Below, in pieces: positions 37,892-47,551 of a stretch of 64,000 nucleotides of DNA; the stretch's first letter is position 1, and each line of letters starts with the position of its first letter. A program made the translations under genes and the position numbers. This DNA comes from Amycolatopsis echigonensis (GTDB lineage Bacteria; Actinomycetota; Actinomycetes; Mycobacteriales; Pseudonocardiaceae): positions 1-64,000 of the forward strand of contig NZ_JACJHR010000051.1 of the NCBI RefSeq assembly GCF_014174495.1, in the 5' to 3' direction. The notes under the pieces were generated by a model. That model had not been told where the DNA came from. It made no database searches and was given only the letters and a program-made list of their open reading frames with translations.

Positions 37892-38299
37892 ATGGACCTC
37901 AAGAAGCTCGCACTGGGTATCGGGACGGCCGCCGCGCTGGCCGGGTGCGCGGGCGGTCCGGCCGCCCTCGCGCAGACGACCTCGCGCCCGCCGGCCGCCG
38001 AGCCGGGCGGGAACGTGGCGCTCGCGCCCGGCCAGGAGGTGCAGGTCGCCGGCCGCGACCTGACCGTGCGCTACCGCCAGCTGGTCTCGGATTCGCGGTG
38101 CAAGCCGGGCCGCCAGTGCTTCGTCGCGGGGGAGGCGGTCGTGGCGCTGGTCCTCACCGAGCCGGGCCGCGGCGAGCACACGTCCGTCCAGCTGCACACC
38201 GGCCGCCAGGGCCCGGACTCGACGACCTTCGCCGGAACGACGGTGAAGCTCGCCGCCGTGGACGGTTCGGGGAACCGCATCCTCGTCCGGTTCTCCTGA
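37892..38299 (+). CDS. Small predicted lipoprotein
   Basis: 135 residues with a signal peptide and lipobox LAGC at residues 16-19 (MDLKKLALGIGTAAALAGC). A Pro/Ala-rich tether and a compact beta-rich domain with two Cys (SRCKPGRQCF) follow, likely a disulfide. It is presumably anchored outside. I recognise no specific family. ATG 37892 is used; GTG 37886 is possible. It starts 44 nt after ftsK and converges on argA with only 4 nt between stops. Confidence 0.75.
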   Translation: MDLKKLALGIGTAAALAGCAGGPAALAQTTSRPPAAEPGGNVALAPGQEVQVAGRDLTVRYRQLVSDSRCKPGRQCFVAGEAVVALVLTEPGRGEHTSVQLHTGRQGPDSTTFAGTTVKLAAVDGSGNRILVRFS

Positions 38300-38303
38300 G
38301 CGC

Positions 38304-38831
38304 TCAGAACTCGAGCAGCATCCGCGAGTTCCCGAGCGTGTTCGGCTTGACGTAGGGCAGGTCGAGGAACTCCGCCACGCCCGGGTCGAGCGAGCGCCGC
38401 ATCTCCTCGTACACCTCGTGCGACACCGGGGCCCCGTCGATCTCGACGAATCCGTGCGCGGCGAAGAACGACGTCTCGAACGTCAGCACGAACAGCCGTT
38501 TCAACCCCAGCTCGCGGGCCTCTTCGACGAGCCTGCCGACCAGCGCCCGGCCGATCCCGCGGCCGCGAGCCGCTTTGTCGACCACCACGGTGCGCAGTTC
38601 GCCGATGTCCTCCCACAGCACGTGCAGCGCGGCGGCGCCCAGCACGTCGTCGTCGCCGTTCCCGGTGCCGTCCTCGTTGGTCGCGACCCAGAACTCCTGC
38701 ACCGCCTCGTAAAGCGTGACCAGATCTTTCTCGAGGAGCACGCGGCCGGCGTCGGAATCGACGAGGGCCTTGATCTTGCGCACGTCGGCGATCCGCGCGC
38801 GGCGGACGGACGGAGGGCGGGAGTCGGGCAC
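38304..38831 (-). CDS. argA: Amino-acid N-acetyltransferase, short GNAT type
   Basis: 175 residues, a stand-alone GNAT resembling mycobacterial ArgA, which makes N-acetylglutamate for arginine synthesis. It has LLEKDLVTLYEAVQEFWVA, the acetyl-CoA loop DKAARGRGIGRALVGRLV, FVLTFETSFFAAHGF and a YVKPNTLGNSRMLLEF end. GTG 38831 (PDSRPPSVRRARIADV) matches the usual length; the frame extends 16 codons further. No arginine genes are adjacent. Confidence 0.88.
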   Translation of the reverse strand: MPDSRPPSVRRARIADVRKIKALVDSDAGRVLLEKDLVTLYEAVQEFWVATNEDGTGNGDDDVLGAAALHVLWEDIGELRTVVVDKAARGRGIGRALVGRLVEEARELGLKRLFVLTFETSFFAAHGFVEIDGAPVSHEVYEEMRRSLDPGVAEFLDLPYVKPNTLGNSRMLLEF

Positions 38832-38989
38832 CCGGTCAAGATAACGACCGCGAGCACCGGCGCCGCCGAGCGGCTCCATCGGGGGACCCCGGATGCGTGA
38901 AGCCGCGAGCTGTCACGTATAGCTAGTGACCGCACATGACCAGTAGTCGGCGGCCCCCGGCCGGCTACCGGCCCTCGGGAGGAACCTGC

Positions 38990-41038
38990 ATGTCCGGCAC
39001 CACCGTGGCTGCCCCGGAACGGTCCGGCCAGCCTCCCGCCGGACCGGGCGCGCAGGCGCGTTTCCGGCCCGAGCTGCAGGGCGTGCGGGCACTCGCCTCG
39101 GTGCTGGTGGTCGTCTACCACGTGTGGTTCGACCGGATCTCCGGCGGCGTCGACGTGTTCTTCCTCGTCTCCGGGTTCCTGATCACCGGCCAGCTTTACC
39201 GGGCGCTGCTGCGCGGCCGGATCGCCTTGCGCGCCACCTGGGGCCGGATGATCAAGCGGCTCTTCCCGGCCGCGATGACCGTGCTGCTGGCGGTCGTGGT
39301 CCTGTCGCAGGTGCTGCTGCCGCAGGACCGCTGGTTCCAGACCATCCGCGAGGTCGTCGCGTCGGCGCTGTTCTACGAGAACTGGCAGCTCGCGGCCGAT
39401 TCGGTGGACTACTTTGCCCAGCACAACAGCGCGAGCCTCGTGCAGCACTTCTGGTCGCTGTCCATCCAGGGCCAGTTCTACGTGCTGTGGCCGCTGCTGT
39501 TCGTCGGGCTCGGTCTGCTCGTGCGCCGGCGCGGCTGGTCGCTGCGGCGCACGGTGAACCTGCTGCTGATCGTCCTGTTCGCTGCCTCGCTCGCGTACTC
39601 GGTGTACCTCACCGCGGCCGACCAGCCGCTGGCCTACTTCCACGGTCTCACCCGGGTGTGGGAATTCGCGCTCGGCGGCCTGATGGCGATGTTCCTCGAC
39701 CAGGTGACGCTGCCGCGGCCGCTGCGCATCGTGCTCGGCTGGGTCGGCGTCGCCGGGCTGGTGCTGTGCGGCGTCCTGCTCGACGTCGACAGCGTGTTCC
39801 CGGGCTGGATCGCGCTGTGGCCGACCGTCTCGGCGGGCCTGGTGCTCGTGGCCGGGCAGACCGGCAGCGTGCTCGGCGCGGACCGCTGGCTCAGCTCGAA
39901 ATTCCTCGGCTACGTCGGCAACCTCAGCTTCTCGCTCTACCTGTGGCACTGGCCGGTGCTGGTGTTCTACCTGGTCGTCCGGGACCGGGTGGCGGTCGGC
40001 CTGCTCGGCGGCACGTTCGTGGTCGGCGTGTCCTTCCTGCTTTCGATCCTGACCTATCACCTGATCGAGAACCCGATCCGGCTGTCGAAGATCGGCACCG
40101 CGAAACAGTGGGGCGCCTACCGGTTCGGCGTGCTCGCGCTGGCCCCGGTGCTCGTCGCGAGCGGCGTCTGGCAGGGTGTGAGCAGCGCGCGGGCGAACTA
40201 CGAGATCGCCATCGGCGACCCGGACCACCCGGGCGCGGTCGCGCACGCGCAGGGGTTCGTCTACCGCGGCGCGCCGTCGCCGTCGATCGTGCCGCCCACG
40301 GTGAAACTCGCCGACGACTGGGCCCGCATTCCGCCGGACCAGTGCTCGGTCTCGCCGCGCAACAAGGAACTGCAGATTTGCACGGAAGGCCCGGAAGGCC
40401 CGCCGTCCAAGCGGATCGTGCTCGTCGGGGACTCGCACATCCAGCAGTACCTCGCCGCCTTCCGGCCCGCGGTCGTCTCGGACGGCTGGCAGGTCAAGAC
40501 CATGCTGAAGGGCGCGTGCCCGTATTCGAGCGGCTCGGAGCTGATGCCGGGCGACAAGAACTGCGTCGACTGGAACAAGGCCGTCACCGGCGAACTGCTC
40601 GACACGCGCCCGGACGCGGTCGTCATGCTCGGCACGGTCAACTCCAAGCCCGGGCCGAACGAGTCGACGCCGAAGGGCTTCGTCGACGTCTGGTCCACTT
40701 TGGACGACGCGGGCATCCCGGTCGTGGCCGTGCGCGACAACCCGCGCTACGCGTTCAACATGGCCAGCTGCGTCGCGCAGAAGAGCCCGGCCGACCCGTC
40801 GTGCTCGGTGCCGCGCGAGGCCGCGGTCGCCCCGGCGCCGTCGTGGGAGCGGGTGGAGAACGTCCCGGACAACGTGACGTTCCTGGATTTCACCGACTAC
40901 TACTGCGACCGCAAGCGCTGCCGCGCGGTCGTCGGGAACGTGCTGGTCTACATGGACGACAACCATCCGTCCGCGACCTTCAACACGACCCTCGCGCCGA
41001 TCGCGGTCAACCAGCTCAAACACGCCCTGCAGTGGTGA
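38990..41038 (+). CDS. Acyltransferase 3 / SGNH fusion (OafA-like)
   Basis: 682 residues. The N-terminal acyltransferase-3 domain (about 20-390) has ten or so TM helices. It includes RPELQGVRALASVLVVVYHVWF and ISGGVDVFFLVSGFLITG, which carry the catalytic His and membrane R/H motifs. The C-terminal periplasmic-side SGNH domain has GDSHIQQY (Ser-containing block I) and DDNHPSATF (D-x-x-H block). Such fusions O-acetylate cell-wall polysaccharides or glycolipids. ATG 38990 has gggagg 7 nt upstream. Confidence 0.9.
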   Translation: MSGTTVAAPERSGQPPAGPGAQARFRPELQGVRALASVLVVVYHVWFDRISGGVDVFFLVSGFLITGQLYRALLRGRIALRATWGRMIKRLFPAAMTVLLAVVVLSQVLLPQDRWFQTIREVVASALFYENWQLAADSVDYFAQHNSASLVQHFWSLSIQGQFYVLWPLLFVGLGLLVRRRGWSLRRTVNLLLIVLFAASLAYSVYLTAADQPLAYFHGLTRVWEFALGGLMAMFLDQVTLPRPLRIVLGWVGVAGLVLCGVLLDVDSVFPGWIALWPTVSAGLVLVAGQTGSVLGADRWLSSKFLGYVGNLSFSLYLWHWPVLVFYLVVRDRVAVGLLGGTFVVGVSFLLSILTYHLIENPIRLSKIGTAKQWGAYRFGVLALAPVLVASGVWQGVSSARANYEIAIGDPDHPGAVAHAQGFVYRGAPSPSIVPPTVKLADDWARIPPDQCSVSPRNKELQICTEGPEGPPSKRIVLVGDSHIQQYLAAFRPAVVSDGWQVKTMLKGACPYSSGSELMPGDKNCVDWNKAVTGELLDTRPDAVVMLGTVNSKPGPNESTPKGFVDVWSTLDDAGIPVVAVRDNPRYAFNMASCVAQKSPADPSCSVPREAAVAPAPSWERVENVPDNVTFLDFTDYYCDRKRCRAVVGNVLVYMDDNHPSATFNTTLAPIAVNQLKHALQW

Positions 41039-41157
41039 CCGCGCACGAGGGGCGAACGGACGACTTCGGCGGCTAGCCGTCGCGGAGCGTCCCGGATTGG
41101 GCACAATAGGGCGGCGGCACGTGGGCCGCACGGGCACCTGAGGGGGAGCTGGTCTTT

Positions 41158-44100
41158 TTGACGCGCGCAGGGTGGGACGCATTCCAGGCCGCACAGTCCG
41201 AGGCGGCGGCGGGCCGGACGGCCGCGCTGACCGGCCCGGACGGCGTCGGATGGCTGCTCGTCCCCGGCCAGGCGTGGCAGCGGAGGCTGCCGGACGGGAA
41301 CTGGCAGTACACGCAACCGCCCGCGGACCCCGGCTACCGCGCGGCCGCCCGTCTCGTGCCGCCGCCCGGCACTCCCGCGCCCGGCATGCCCGCACCGGGT
41401 TACGGCGCGCCGCAGCAGTACCCGGGCGGCCCGCAGGGCTATCCCGGTCCGGGTGCCGGCGGAGGACCCCGGCCGCCGTATCCCGGTCCGCAGAGCAACC
41501 CGGGCGGGTTCGCCGGCCCGCAAGGCAATCCCGGCGGTTACCCGGCGCAGCCCGCGCCGCAGGGCTATCCCGGCCCGCAAGGCAGCCCCGGCGGCTACGG
41601 CGGACCCACGGCTCCGGCCGGAAACGGCTTCGGCGGACCGCCTTCCGCTCCGCAGGGCTACCCCCCGCCGCAGCCCGGCTACCAGCCCGCTCCGCAGGGC
41701 GGCGGCCCGTGGTCCGGGCAAGTCCCGGCACAGCCGCCGCCCGCCGCGGCCGTGCCCTCGGGGCCGCTGCCCGCCGCCCCGCCGTCCGCACCGGCACCGG
41801 CTCCCGCGAGTGCCCCGGCACCGGCTCCCGCGACCGCTCAGCGGCCGCAGATCCGGGTGGAGAACCTCGGCCAGGCCGGGATGTTCGTCTCGGGGACCGA
41901 ATCGATCGCCGAGTTCGTCACGCGCGCCACCCGGGTGGTCGCCTGGGCGGACGCCACCCGGCACGGCACCGCGAACGGCCCCGGCGAACCGCCGCCGGTC
42001 GAACCGGAGCGTCCGGGGTCGGACGGCTCCGGCGCCAACGTGCTCGGCGACATGGCCCGGCACAGCCGGTCGGTGACGCTCGACCTGCTGGCCGCGGGCA
42101 ACCGCATGTGGCAGCGCAAGGAGCAGTCCCGGTACGAAAAGGCCTACGAGGAGTGGCAGAAGGCCTACGCCGAATGGGAGAAGCGCGAAGCGGCCCGGAT
42201 GACCGCGGGCACCAAGCAGCCGAACCCGTTCATCCTGCTGGTGGGGGAGCCGAACACCGGCCAGCGCCGGTTCACCCGGGCCCTGAAGGCGTCGCTGACC
42301 GAGGCCGAAGTCGGCTTCGACAACGCCGAGTTCTTCGACTGCGCCGCCCTGCTCGCGGAGTACGGCGACGACCCGGTCGAGCGCTCGGTGCCCGCGACGA
42401 TCAACGAAATCGAAAACGGCGGCTCCGCGCTGATGCTCGCCGAGCGGGTCGACGCGCTCTTCGAAAAGGACGTCGCCGGGACCGTCCGGCTGCTGCGCAA
42501 TTACGCGCGCGACCAGGACAGCTGCCGCCTGATCATCTTGGACGGCACCGAGAAGGTCCTCGAGCAGCTCAGCACCGAGGCGCCTGACCTGGTGCAGAAC
42601 ATGCTGCAGTACCGGCTGCCCCGGTTCGACCGGCCCGCCGAAGCGGCCGCGCTGCTCGACGTTCTCTCCCGGGAACGCTCGTTCGGCCTGCCCGCCGACG
42701 TGCGCGACCGCCTCGCCGCGCTGGCCAAGGAGCCCGGCGCCCGCACGGTGGAGGCGATGCTGGACGCGGCCTCGCGGCAGGCGATCAGCCGCGGCGCGGT
42801 GCCGGGCACCCGGATCGAGATCGGCCACGCGGACATCGAGCCGCTCGTCGCCGCGGCCGGCCAGCGCGGCGGAGCCTCGATCGAGGAACTGCTCGCCGAA
42901 CTGGACGGGATGATCGGCCTCGCCGCGGTCAAGGAACGGGTCCGCTCGCTGACGTCGGAGATGACGATCGACGCGCGGCGCCGGGAAGCGGGCATGAAGG
43001 TCGCCGTGCGCAGCCGCCACCTGCTGCTGACCGGCAATCCGGGCACGGCGAAGACGACCGTGGCGCGGCTGCTCGGCAAGATCTACCGGGCGCTCGGTGC
43101 GCTGCCCAAGGGCCACGTCGTGGAGGTGACCCGCACCGACCTGGTCGGCGAGTACGTCGGCCAGACCTCGCTGAAGACCCGCGCGGCGGTCCAGCGGGCC
43201 GTCGGCGGCGTGTTGTTCCTCGACGAGGCGTACAACCTCGTGAACGACAAGGACGACGACTTCGGCCGGGAAGCGGTCGCGGAACTGCTGGTGCAGATGG
43301 AAAACCATCGCGAGGACCTGGTGGTCTTCGCGGCCGGCTATCCCAAGGAAATGGACGCCTTCCTGGAGTCCAACTCCGGCCTGCGGTCGCGGTTCGCCGG
43401 GTCGATCGAATTCCCGGACTACTCCAACGACGAGCTGGCGCAGATCTTCCGCGCGATGGCGAAGAGCCAGGGTTACGAGCTGTCCGCGGACCTGCTCGCG
43501 GCCCTGCCGGAGGCGGTCCGGCGGATCCCGCGCGGCCGCGGGTTCGCGAACGGCCGGTCCGCGCGCGTGCTGCTGGAAGCTGCGATCGGCAAGCAGTCCA
43601 CCCGGTTGACCACCGACGGCGGCGCGGACCTGGTCACGCTCGTCGCCGCCGACCTGCCCGGTCCCGGCGAATCCGGCGTCGGCGCGGTGGACGACTCCGG
43701 ACCGCGGCGCAGCCTCCCCGAGCTGCTGGCCGAACTGGACGCGATGATCGGGCTCGACTCGGTGAAGCAGCGCGTGCGGTCCATGGTGGACGAGATGGCT
43801 GTCGACGCGCGGCGGCGCGACGCGGGCATGAAGGTCGCCGTGCGCAGCCGCCACCTGCTGTTCACCGGCAACCCCGGCACGGCGAAGACGACCGTGTCGC
43901 GGCTGGTCGGCCAGATCTACCGCGAGCTGGGCGTGCTGCCGTCCGGGCACCTGGTCGAGGTCGGCCGCGGCGATCTAGTCGCCGAGTTCACCGGCCAGAC
44001 CGCGCCGAAGACCCGCGAAGTGTGCGAACGGGCCGCGGGCGGTGTGCTGTTCATCGACGAGGCGTACAACCTCGTGCGCGACGAGAACGACGACTACGGC

Positions 44101-45369
44101 AAGGAAGCCGTCACCGAACTGCTGGTGCAGATGGAGAACCACCGCGACGACCTGGTGGTGTTCGTCGCGGGCTATCCCAAGCAGATGGACGAGTTCCTGG
44201 AGTCCAACCCGGGCCTGCGGTCGCGGTTCTCCGGCCGGATCGAGTTCCCGGACTACACGAACGAAGAACTCGCCGGGATTTTCACGGTGATGGCGAAGAG
44301 CCAGGGTTACGAGCTGTCCGCGGACCTGCTCGCGGCCCTGCCGGAGGCGATCCGCCGCATCCCGCGCGGCCGCGGGTTCGCGAACGGCCGGTCCGCGCGC
44401 GGCCTGCTGGAAGCCGCGATCAGCGGGCAGTCCAGCCGCCTCGCCGCCGCCCCGGACACTCCGCCGGACCAGCTGGCCGTGCTCGTGGCCGCCGACCTGC
44501 CGGGCGAGGCCGGGGTCGCGGTCAGCGACGACGCCGGACCGCGCCGCGGCCTGGACGACCTGCTCGCCGAACTCGACGGGATGATCGGCCTGGACGAGGT
44601 GAAGGCGCAGGTCCGCGCGCTGGTCGCGGAAACGCGGCTGGACGCGCGCCGCCGCAAGGCCGGGCTGCCGGTCGGGGCGCGCAGCAGGCATCTCGTGTTC
44701 ACCGGCAACCCGGGCACCGCGAAGACGACCGTCGCGCGCCTGATGGGGCAGATCTACCGCGAGCTGGGCGTGCTGCCGTCCGGGCACCTCGTCGAGGTCG
44801 CGCGGCCGGACCTGGTGGGCGAGTACATCGGCCAGACCGCGCCGAAAACCCGCGAGGTGTGCGAACGGGCGATCGGCGGGCTGCTGTTCGTCGACGAGGC
44901 CTACACGCTGGTCCAGGGTTCCGCGTCGGGCACCGATTTCGGGGCCGAGGCGATCGCCGAGCTGCTGGTGCAGATGGAGAACCACCGCGAGGACCTGATC
45001 GTGATCGCGGCCGGCTACCCGGCGGACATGGACCGCTTCCTCGACGCCAACGCCGGCCTGCGGTCCCGCTTCGGCGCGACAGTGCATTTCGCCGACTACG
45101 ACAACGCCCAGCTGGCCGAGATTTTCACCGCCATGGCGGGCAAACAGGGCTACCGCCTCGACGCCGGGCTCGCCGAAGCGCTGCCCGGGTTCATGGCCCG
45201 CCTCGACCGCGGACCGGGTTTCGCCAACGGCCGTTCGGCCCGCGGCCTGCTCGAACGCGCGATCCGGGCGCAGGCGATGCGGCTGGCCGGGCCGGACGTC
45301 GACCTGGAGGCGCTGGACGACGCGGAGCTGACGCTGCTGACGGTTCCGGACGTGTCCGCCGCGGAGTGA
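41158..45369 (+). CDS. Giant AAA+ protein: one decayed and three intact CbxX/CfqX-type modules
   Basis: 1403 residues. The N-terminal ~60 residues are followed by a Pro/Gly/Gln/Tyr-rich disordered region (about 60-225) with QGYPGPQG-like repeats. A helical segment and a degenerate AAA unit follow: GEPNTGQ at 363-369, with Gln in place of the Walker A Lys. Three complete modules of 278-279 residues come next, with Walker A GNPGTAKT at 626, 904 and 1183 and Walker B LFLDEAYNL / LFIDEAYNL / LFVDEAYTL. CbxX/CfqX ATPases include Rubisco activase CbbX and ESX EccA; neither Rubisco nor ESX genes are near. It is probably a remodelling ATPase of unknown target. TTG 41158 has an agggggag SD. Confidence 0.88.
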   Translation: MTRAGWDAFQAAQSEAAAGRTAALTGPDGVGWLLVPGQAWQRRLPDGNWQYTQPPADPGYRAAARLVPPPGTPAPGMPAPGYGAPQQYPGGPQGYPGPGAGGGPRPPYPGPQSNPGGFAGPQGNPGGYPAQPAPQGYPGPQGSPGGYGGPTAPAGNGFGGPPSAPQGYPPPQPGYQPAPQGGGPWSGQVPAQPPPAAAVPSGPLPAAPPSAPAPAPASAPAPAPATAQRPQIRVENLGQAGMFVSGTESIAEFVTRATRVVAWADATRHGTANGPGEPPPVEPERPGSDGSGANVLGDMARHSRSVTLDLLAAGNRMWQRKEQSRYEKAYEEWQKAYAEWEKREAARMTAGTKQPNPFILLVGEPNTGQRRFTRALKASLTEAEVGFDNAEFFDCAALLAEYGDDPVERSVPATINEIENGGSALMLAERVDALFEKDVAGTVRLLRNYARDQDSCRLIILDGTEKVLEQLSTEAPDLVQNMLQYRLPRFDRPAEAAALLDVLSRERSFGLPADVRDRLAALAKEPGARTVEAMLDAASRQAISRGAVPGTRIEIGHADIEPLVAAAGQRGGASIEELLAELDGMIGLAAVKERVRSLTSEMTIDARRREAGMKVAVRSRHLLLTGNPGTAKTTVARLLGKIYRALGALPKGHVVEVTRTDLVGEYVGQTSLKTRAAVQRAVGGVLFLDEAYNLVNDKDDDFGREAVAELLVQMENHREDLVVFAAGYPKEMDAFLESNSGLRSRFAGSIEFPDYSNDELAQIFRAMAKSQGYELSADLLAALPEAVRRIPRGRGFANGRSARVLLEAAIGKQSTRLTTDGGADLVTLVAADLPGPGESGVGAVDDSGPRRSLPELLAELDAMIGLDSVKQRVRSMVDEMAVDARRRDAGMKVAVRSRHLLFTGNPGTAKTTVSRLVGQIYRELGVLPSGHLVEVGRGDLVAEFTGQTAPKTREVCERAAGGVLFIDEAYNLVRDENDDYGKEAVTELLVQMENHRDDLVVFVAGYPKQMDEFLESNPGLRSRFSGRIEFPDYTNEELAGIFTVMAKSQGYELSADLLAALPEAIRRIPRGRGFANGRSARGLLEAAISGQSSRLAAAPDTPPDQLAVLVAADLPGEAGVAVSDDAGPRRGLDDLLAELDGMIGLDEVKAQVRALVAETRLDARRRKAGLPVGARSRHLVFTGNPGTAKTTVARLMGQIYRELGVLPSGHLVEVARPDLVGEYIGQTAPKTREVCERAIGGLLFVDEAYTLVQGSASGTDFGAEAIAELLVQMENHREDLIVIAAGYPADMDRFLDANAGLRSRFGATVHFADYDNAQLAEIFTAMAGKQGYRLDAGLAEALPGFMARLDRGPGFANGRSARGLLERAIRAQAMRLAGPDVDLEALDDAELTLLTVPDVSAAE

Positions 45370-45449
45370 CCCGGCCGGAGGAGGCCGCCTCACCGCACTG
45401 GGCGACGCCGTCGCGGAGCGGTCCGGAAGCGACGGCTACCCTGAACGTC

Positions 45450-46907
45450 GTGCCTTCTCCAGCCGCTGACTCCGCTCGCGCCCGCCGTGTCTCCCTCGTG
45501 ACCTTGGGCTGCGCCCGCAACGAGGTCGATTCCGAGGAGCTGGCGGGCCGGCTGGCCGCGGGCGGCTGGGAACTGGCCGCCGAACCGGAGGATTCCGACG
45601 TCGTCGTGGTCAACACGTGCGGGTTCGTCGAATCGGCCAAGAAGGACTCGGTCGACACGCTGCTCGCGGCGGCCGACACCGGGCGCAAGGTCGTCGCGGT
45701 GGGCTGCATGGCCGAGCGCTACGGCAACGAACTCGCCGACAGCCTGCCCGAAGCCGACGCGGTGCTCGGCTTCGACCACTACGCCGACCTGTCCGCCCGG
45801 CTGGACGACGTGGTCGCCGGCCGCGCGATCGCCGCGCACACCCCGTCCGACCGGCGCAAGCTGCTGCCGATCAGCCCGGTGCAGCGGCCCGCCGCGAGCG
45901 CCGAGGTCGAGGTGCCCGGGCACGCGCAGCACGGCTGGGGCCCGCGGGTCCTGCGCACGCGGCTCGACGACTCCCCGGTCGCCGCGCTGAAGATCGCCTC
46001 CGGCTGCGACCGGCGCTGCTCGTTCTGCGCGATCCCGTCGTTCCGCGGGTCCTTCGTGTCGCGGCAGCCGGACGAGATCGTCGCCGAGGCGGCCTGGCTC
46101 GCCGAGAACGGCGCGAAGGAACTGTTCCTGGTCAGCGAGAACTCCACGTCGTACGGCAAGGACTTCGGCCGCGACGGCACCCGCGCGCTCGAACTGCTGC
46201 TGCCGCGGCTGGCGGAGATCGACGGCATCGAGCGCGTCCGCGTGTCCTACCTGCAGCCCGCCGAGACGCGGCCGCAGCTGGTGCGGGCCATCGCGACCAC
46301 GCCGGGCGTCGCGGACTACTTCGACCTGTCCTTCCAGCACTCCAGCGAGCAGGTGCTGCGCCGGATGCGCCGGTTCGGATCCACCGATTCGTTCCTCGCG
46401 CTCACCGAGCAGATTCGCGAGTACTCGCCCGAGGCGGGCATCCGCACCAACGTGATCGTCGGCTTCCCCGGCGAGACTGAGGACGACCTGGCCGAGCTGG
46501 AGCGGTTCCTCACCGGAGCCCGGCTCGACGCGGTCGGCGTGTTCGGCTACTCCGACGAGGACGGCACCGAGGCCGAGACCTTCGACGGCAAGCTCGACCC
46601 GGCCGAGGTCGCCGAGCGCGTCGCGCGCATTTCGGCGCTCGTCGAAGAACTGACCGCGCAGCGCGCCGAGGACCGGATCGGCACCTTCGTGGACGTGCTG
46701 GTCGAGCACGACGGCGCGGACGGCGACGACGCGGTCGGCCGCGCCGCGCACCAGGCCCCCGAGGTCGACGGGGAATGCGTCATCCTCGAGGACGAAGACT
46801 CCTCCGCCACTAAGCCGTTCGCGGTGGGAGACCTCGTCCGCTGCGAGGTCGTCGACTCCGCCGGCGTCGACCTGGTCGTCCGCCCGGCGCCGGACGCCGG
46901 CCGGTGA
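45450..46907 (+). CDS. rimO: Ribosomal protein uS12 methylthiotransferase RimO
   Basis: A 485-residue radical-SAM enzyme that methylthiolates an Asp of ribosomal protein uS12. The N-terminal UPF0004 domain holds three cluster Cys (TLGCARNEVD, NTCGF, VGCMAE). The radical-SAM CxxxCxxC is Cys186, Cys190 and Cys193 (CDRRCSFC). The C-terminal TRAM domain is about 60 residues. GTG 45450 lies just after taccct, a possible -10, so the mRNA may be leaderless. The stop overlaps pgsA (GTGA). Confidence 0.95.
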   Translation: MPSPAADSARARRVSLVTLGCARNEVDSEELAGRLAAGGWELAAEPEDSDVVVVNTCGFVESAKKDSVDTLLAAADTGRKVVAVGCMAERYGNELADSLPEADAVLGFDHYADLSARLDDVVAGRAIAAHTPSDRRKLLPISPVQRPAASAEVEVPGHAQHGWGPRVLRTRLDDSPVAALKIASGCDRRCSFCAIPSFRGSFVSRQPDEIVAEAAWLAENGAKELFLVSENSTSYGKDFGRDGTRALELLLPRLAEIDGIERVRVSYLQPAETRPQLVRAIATTPGVADYFDLSFQHSSEQVLRRMRRFGSTDSFLALTEQIREYSPEAGIRTNVIVGFPGETEDDLAELERFLTGARLDAVGVFGYSDEDGTEAETFDGKLDPAEVAERVARISALVEELTAQRAEDRIGTFVDVLVEHDGADGDDAVGRAAHQAPEVDGECVILEDEDSSATKPFAVGDLVRCEVVDSAGVDLVVRPAPDAGR

Positions 46908-47551
46908 GTGCCGCGCCCAGCGGGGCGGGCGAGGGCGTGCCCCGCGCCGCGTCCGAGGGCGGGGCCCAGCTGCCCGAGGCGACTGAAGTCCCGACGCTGA
47001 ACCTGGCGAACCTGCTCACCATCTCGCGGCTCGTCCTGGTCCCGCTGTTCGTCGTCGCGCTGTTCACCGGCCACGGCGAGGACACCACCTGGCGCGCCAT
47101 CGCCACCGGCCTGTTCGCCATCGCCTCGGCGACCGACCAGGTCGACGGCTGGGTCGCCCGCCGCTACGGCCTCATCACCGACTTCGGCAAGATCGCCGAC
47201 CCGATCGCGGACAAGGCGCTCATCGGCGCCGCGCTGGTCGGGCTCAGCGCGCTGGGGGAGCTGTCCTGGTGGGTCACCATCGTGATCGCGGTGCGCGAGA
47301 TCGGCGTGACGCTGCTGCGGTTCTGGGTGATCCGGCACGGCGTCATCCCGGCCAGCCGCGGCGGCAAGGCGAAGACGATGGCGCAGATCCTCGCGATCGT
47401 GACCTACCTGCTGCCGCTGCCGGACGGCGCGGACCCGGTGCGCTGGGTTCTCATGGGCATCGCGGTGGCGCTGACCGTGATCACCGGCGTCGACTACCTG
47501 GTCCGGGCGATCCGGCTGCGCGCCGCGGGCCGGCGCGCGATGGGCACGTGA
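46904..47551 (+). CDS. pgsA: CDP-diacylglycerol-glycerol-3-phosphate phosphatidyltransferase
   Basis: A 215-residue membrane enzyme of the CDP-alcohol phosphotransferase family, making phosphatidylglycerol phosphate. The signature is DQVDGWVARRYGLITDFGKI with ADPIAD following (D..DG..AR...G...D...D). About six TM helices; an N-terminal polar extension of ~25 residues precedes the first helix. GTG 46904 overlaps rimO, and its stop overlaps the cinA start by 1 nt. Confidence 0.94.
   Translation: MSAAPSGAGEGVPRAASEGGAQLPEATEVPTLNLANLLTISRLVLVPLFVVALFTGHGEDTTWRAIATGLFAIASATDQVDGWVARRYGLITDFGKIADPIADKALIGAALVGLSALGELSWWVTIVIAVREIGVTLLRFWVIRHGVIPASRGGKAKTMAQILAIVTYLLPLPDGADPVRWVLMGIAVALTVITGVDYLVRAIRLRAAGRRAMGT

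Noticed and set aside
38501..41821. 1106-residue minus-strand open frame
   Set aside because: Antisense to the acyltransferase gene, with Arg/Asp/His-rich composition typical of shadow frames.
41158..45369. EccA of a type VII secretion locus
   Set aside because: No EccB-E, WXG100 or PE/PPE-like genes nearby, and the architecture has several AAA modules instead of TPR plus one AAA.
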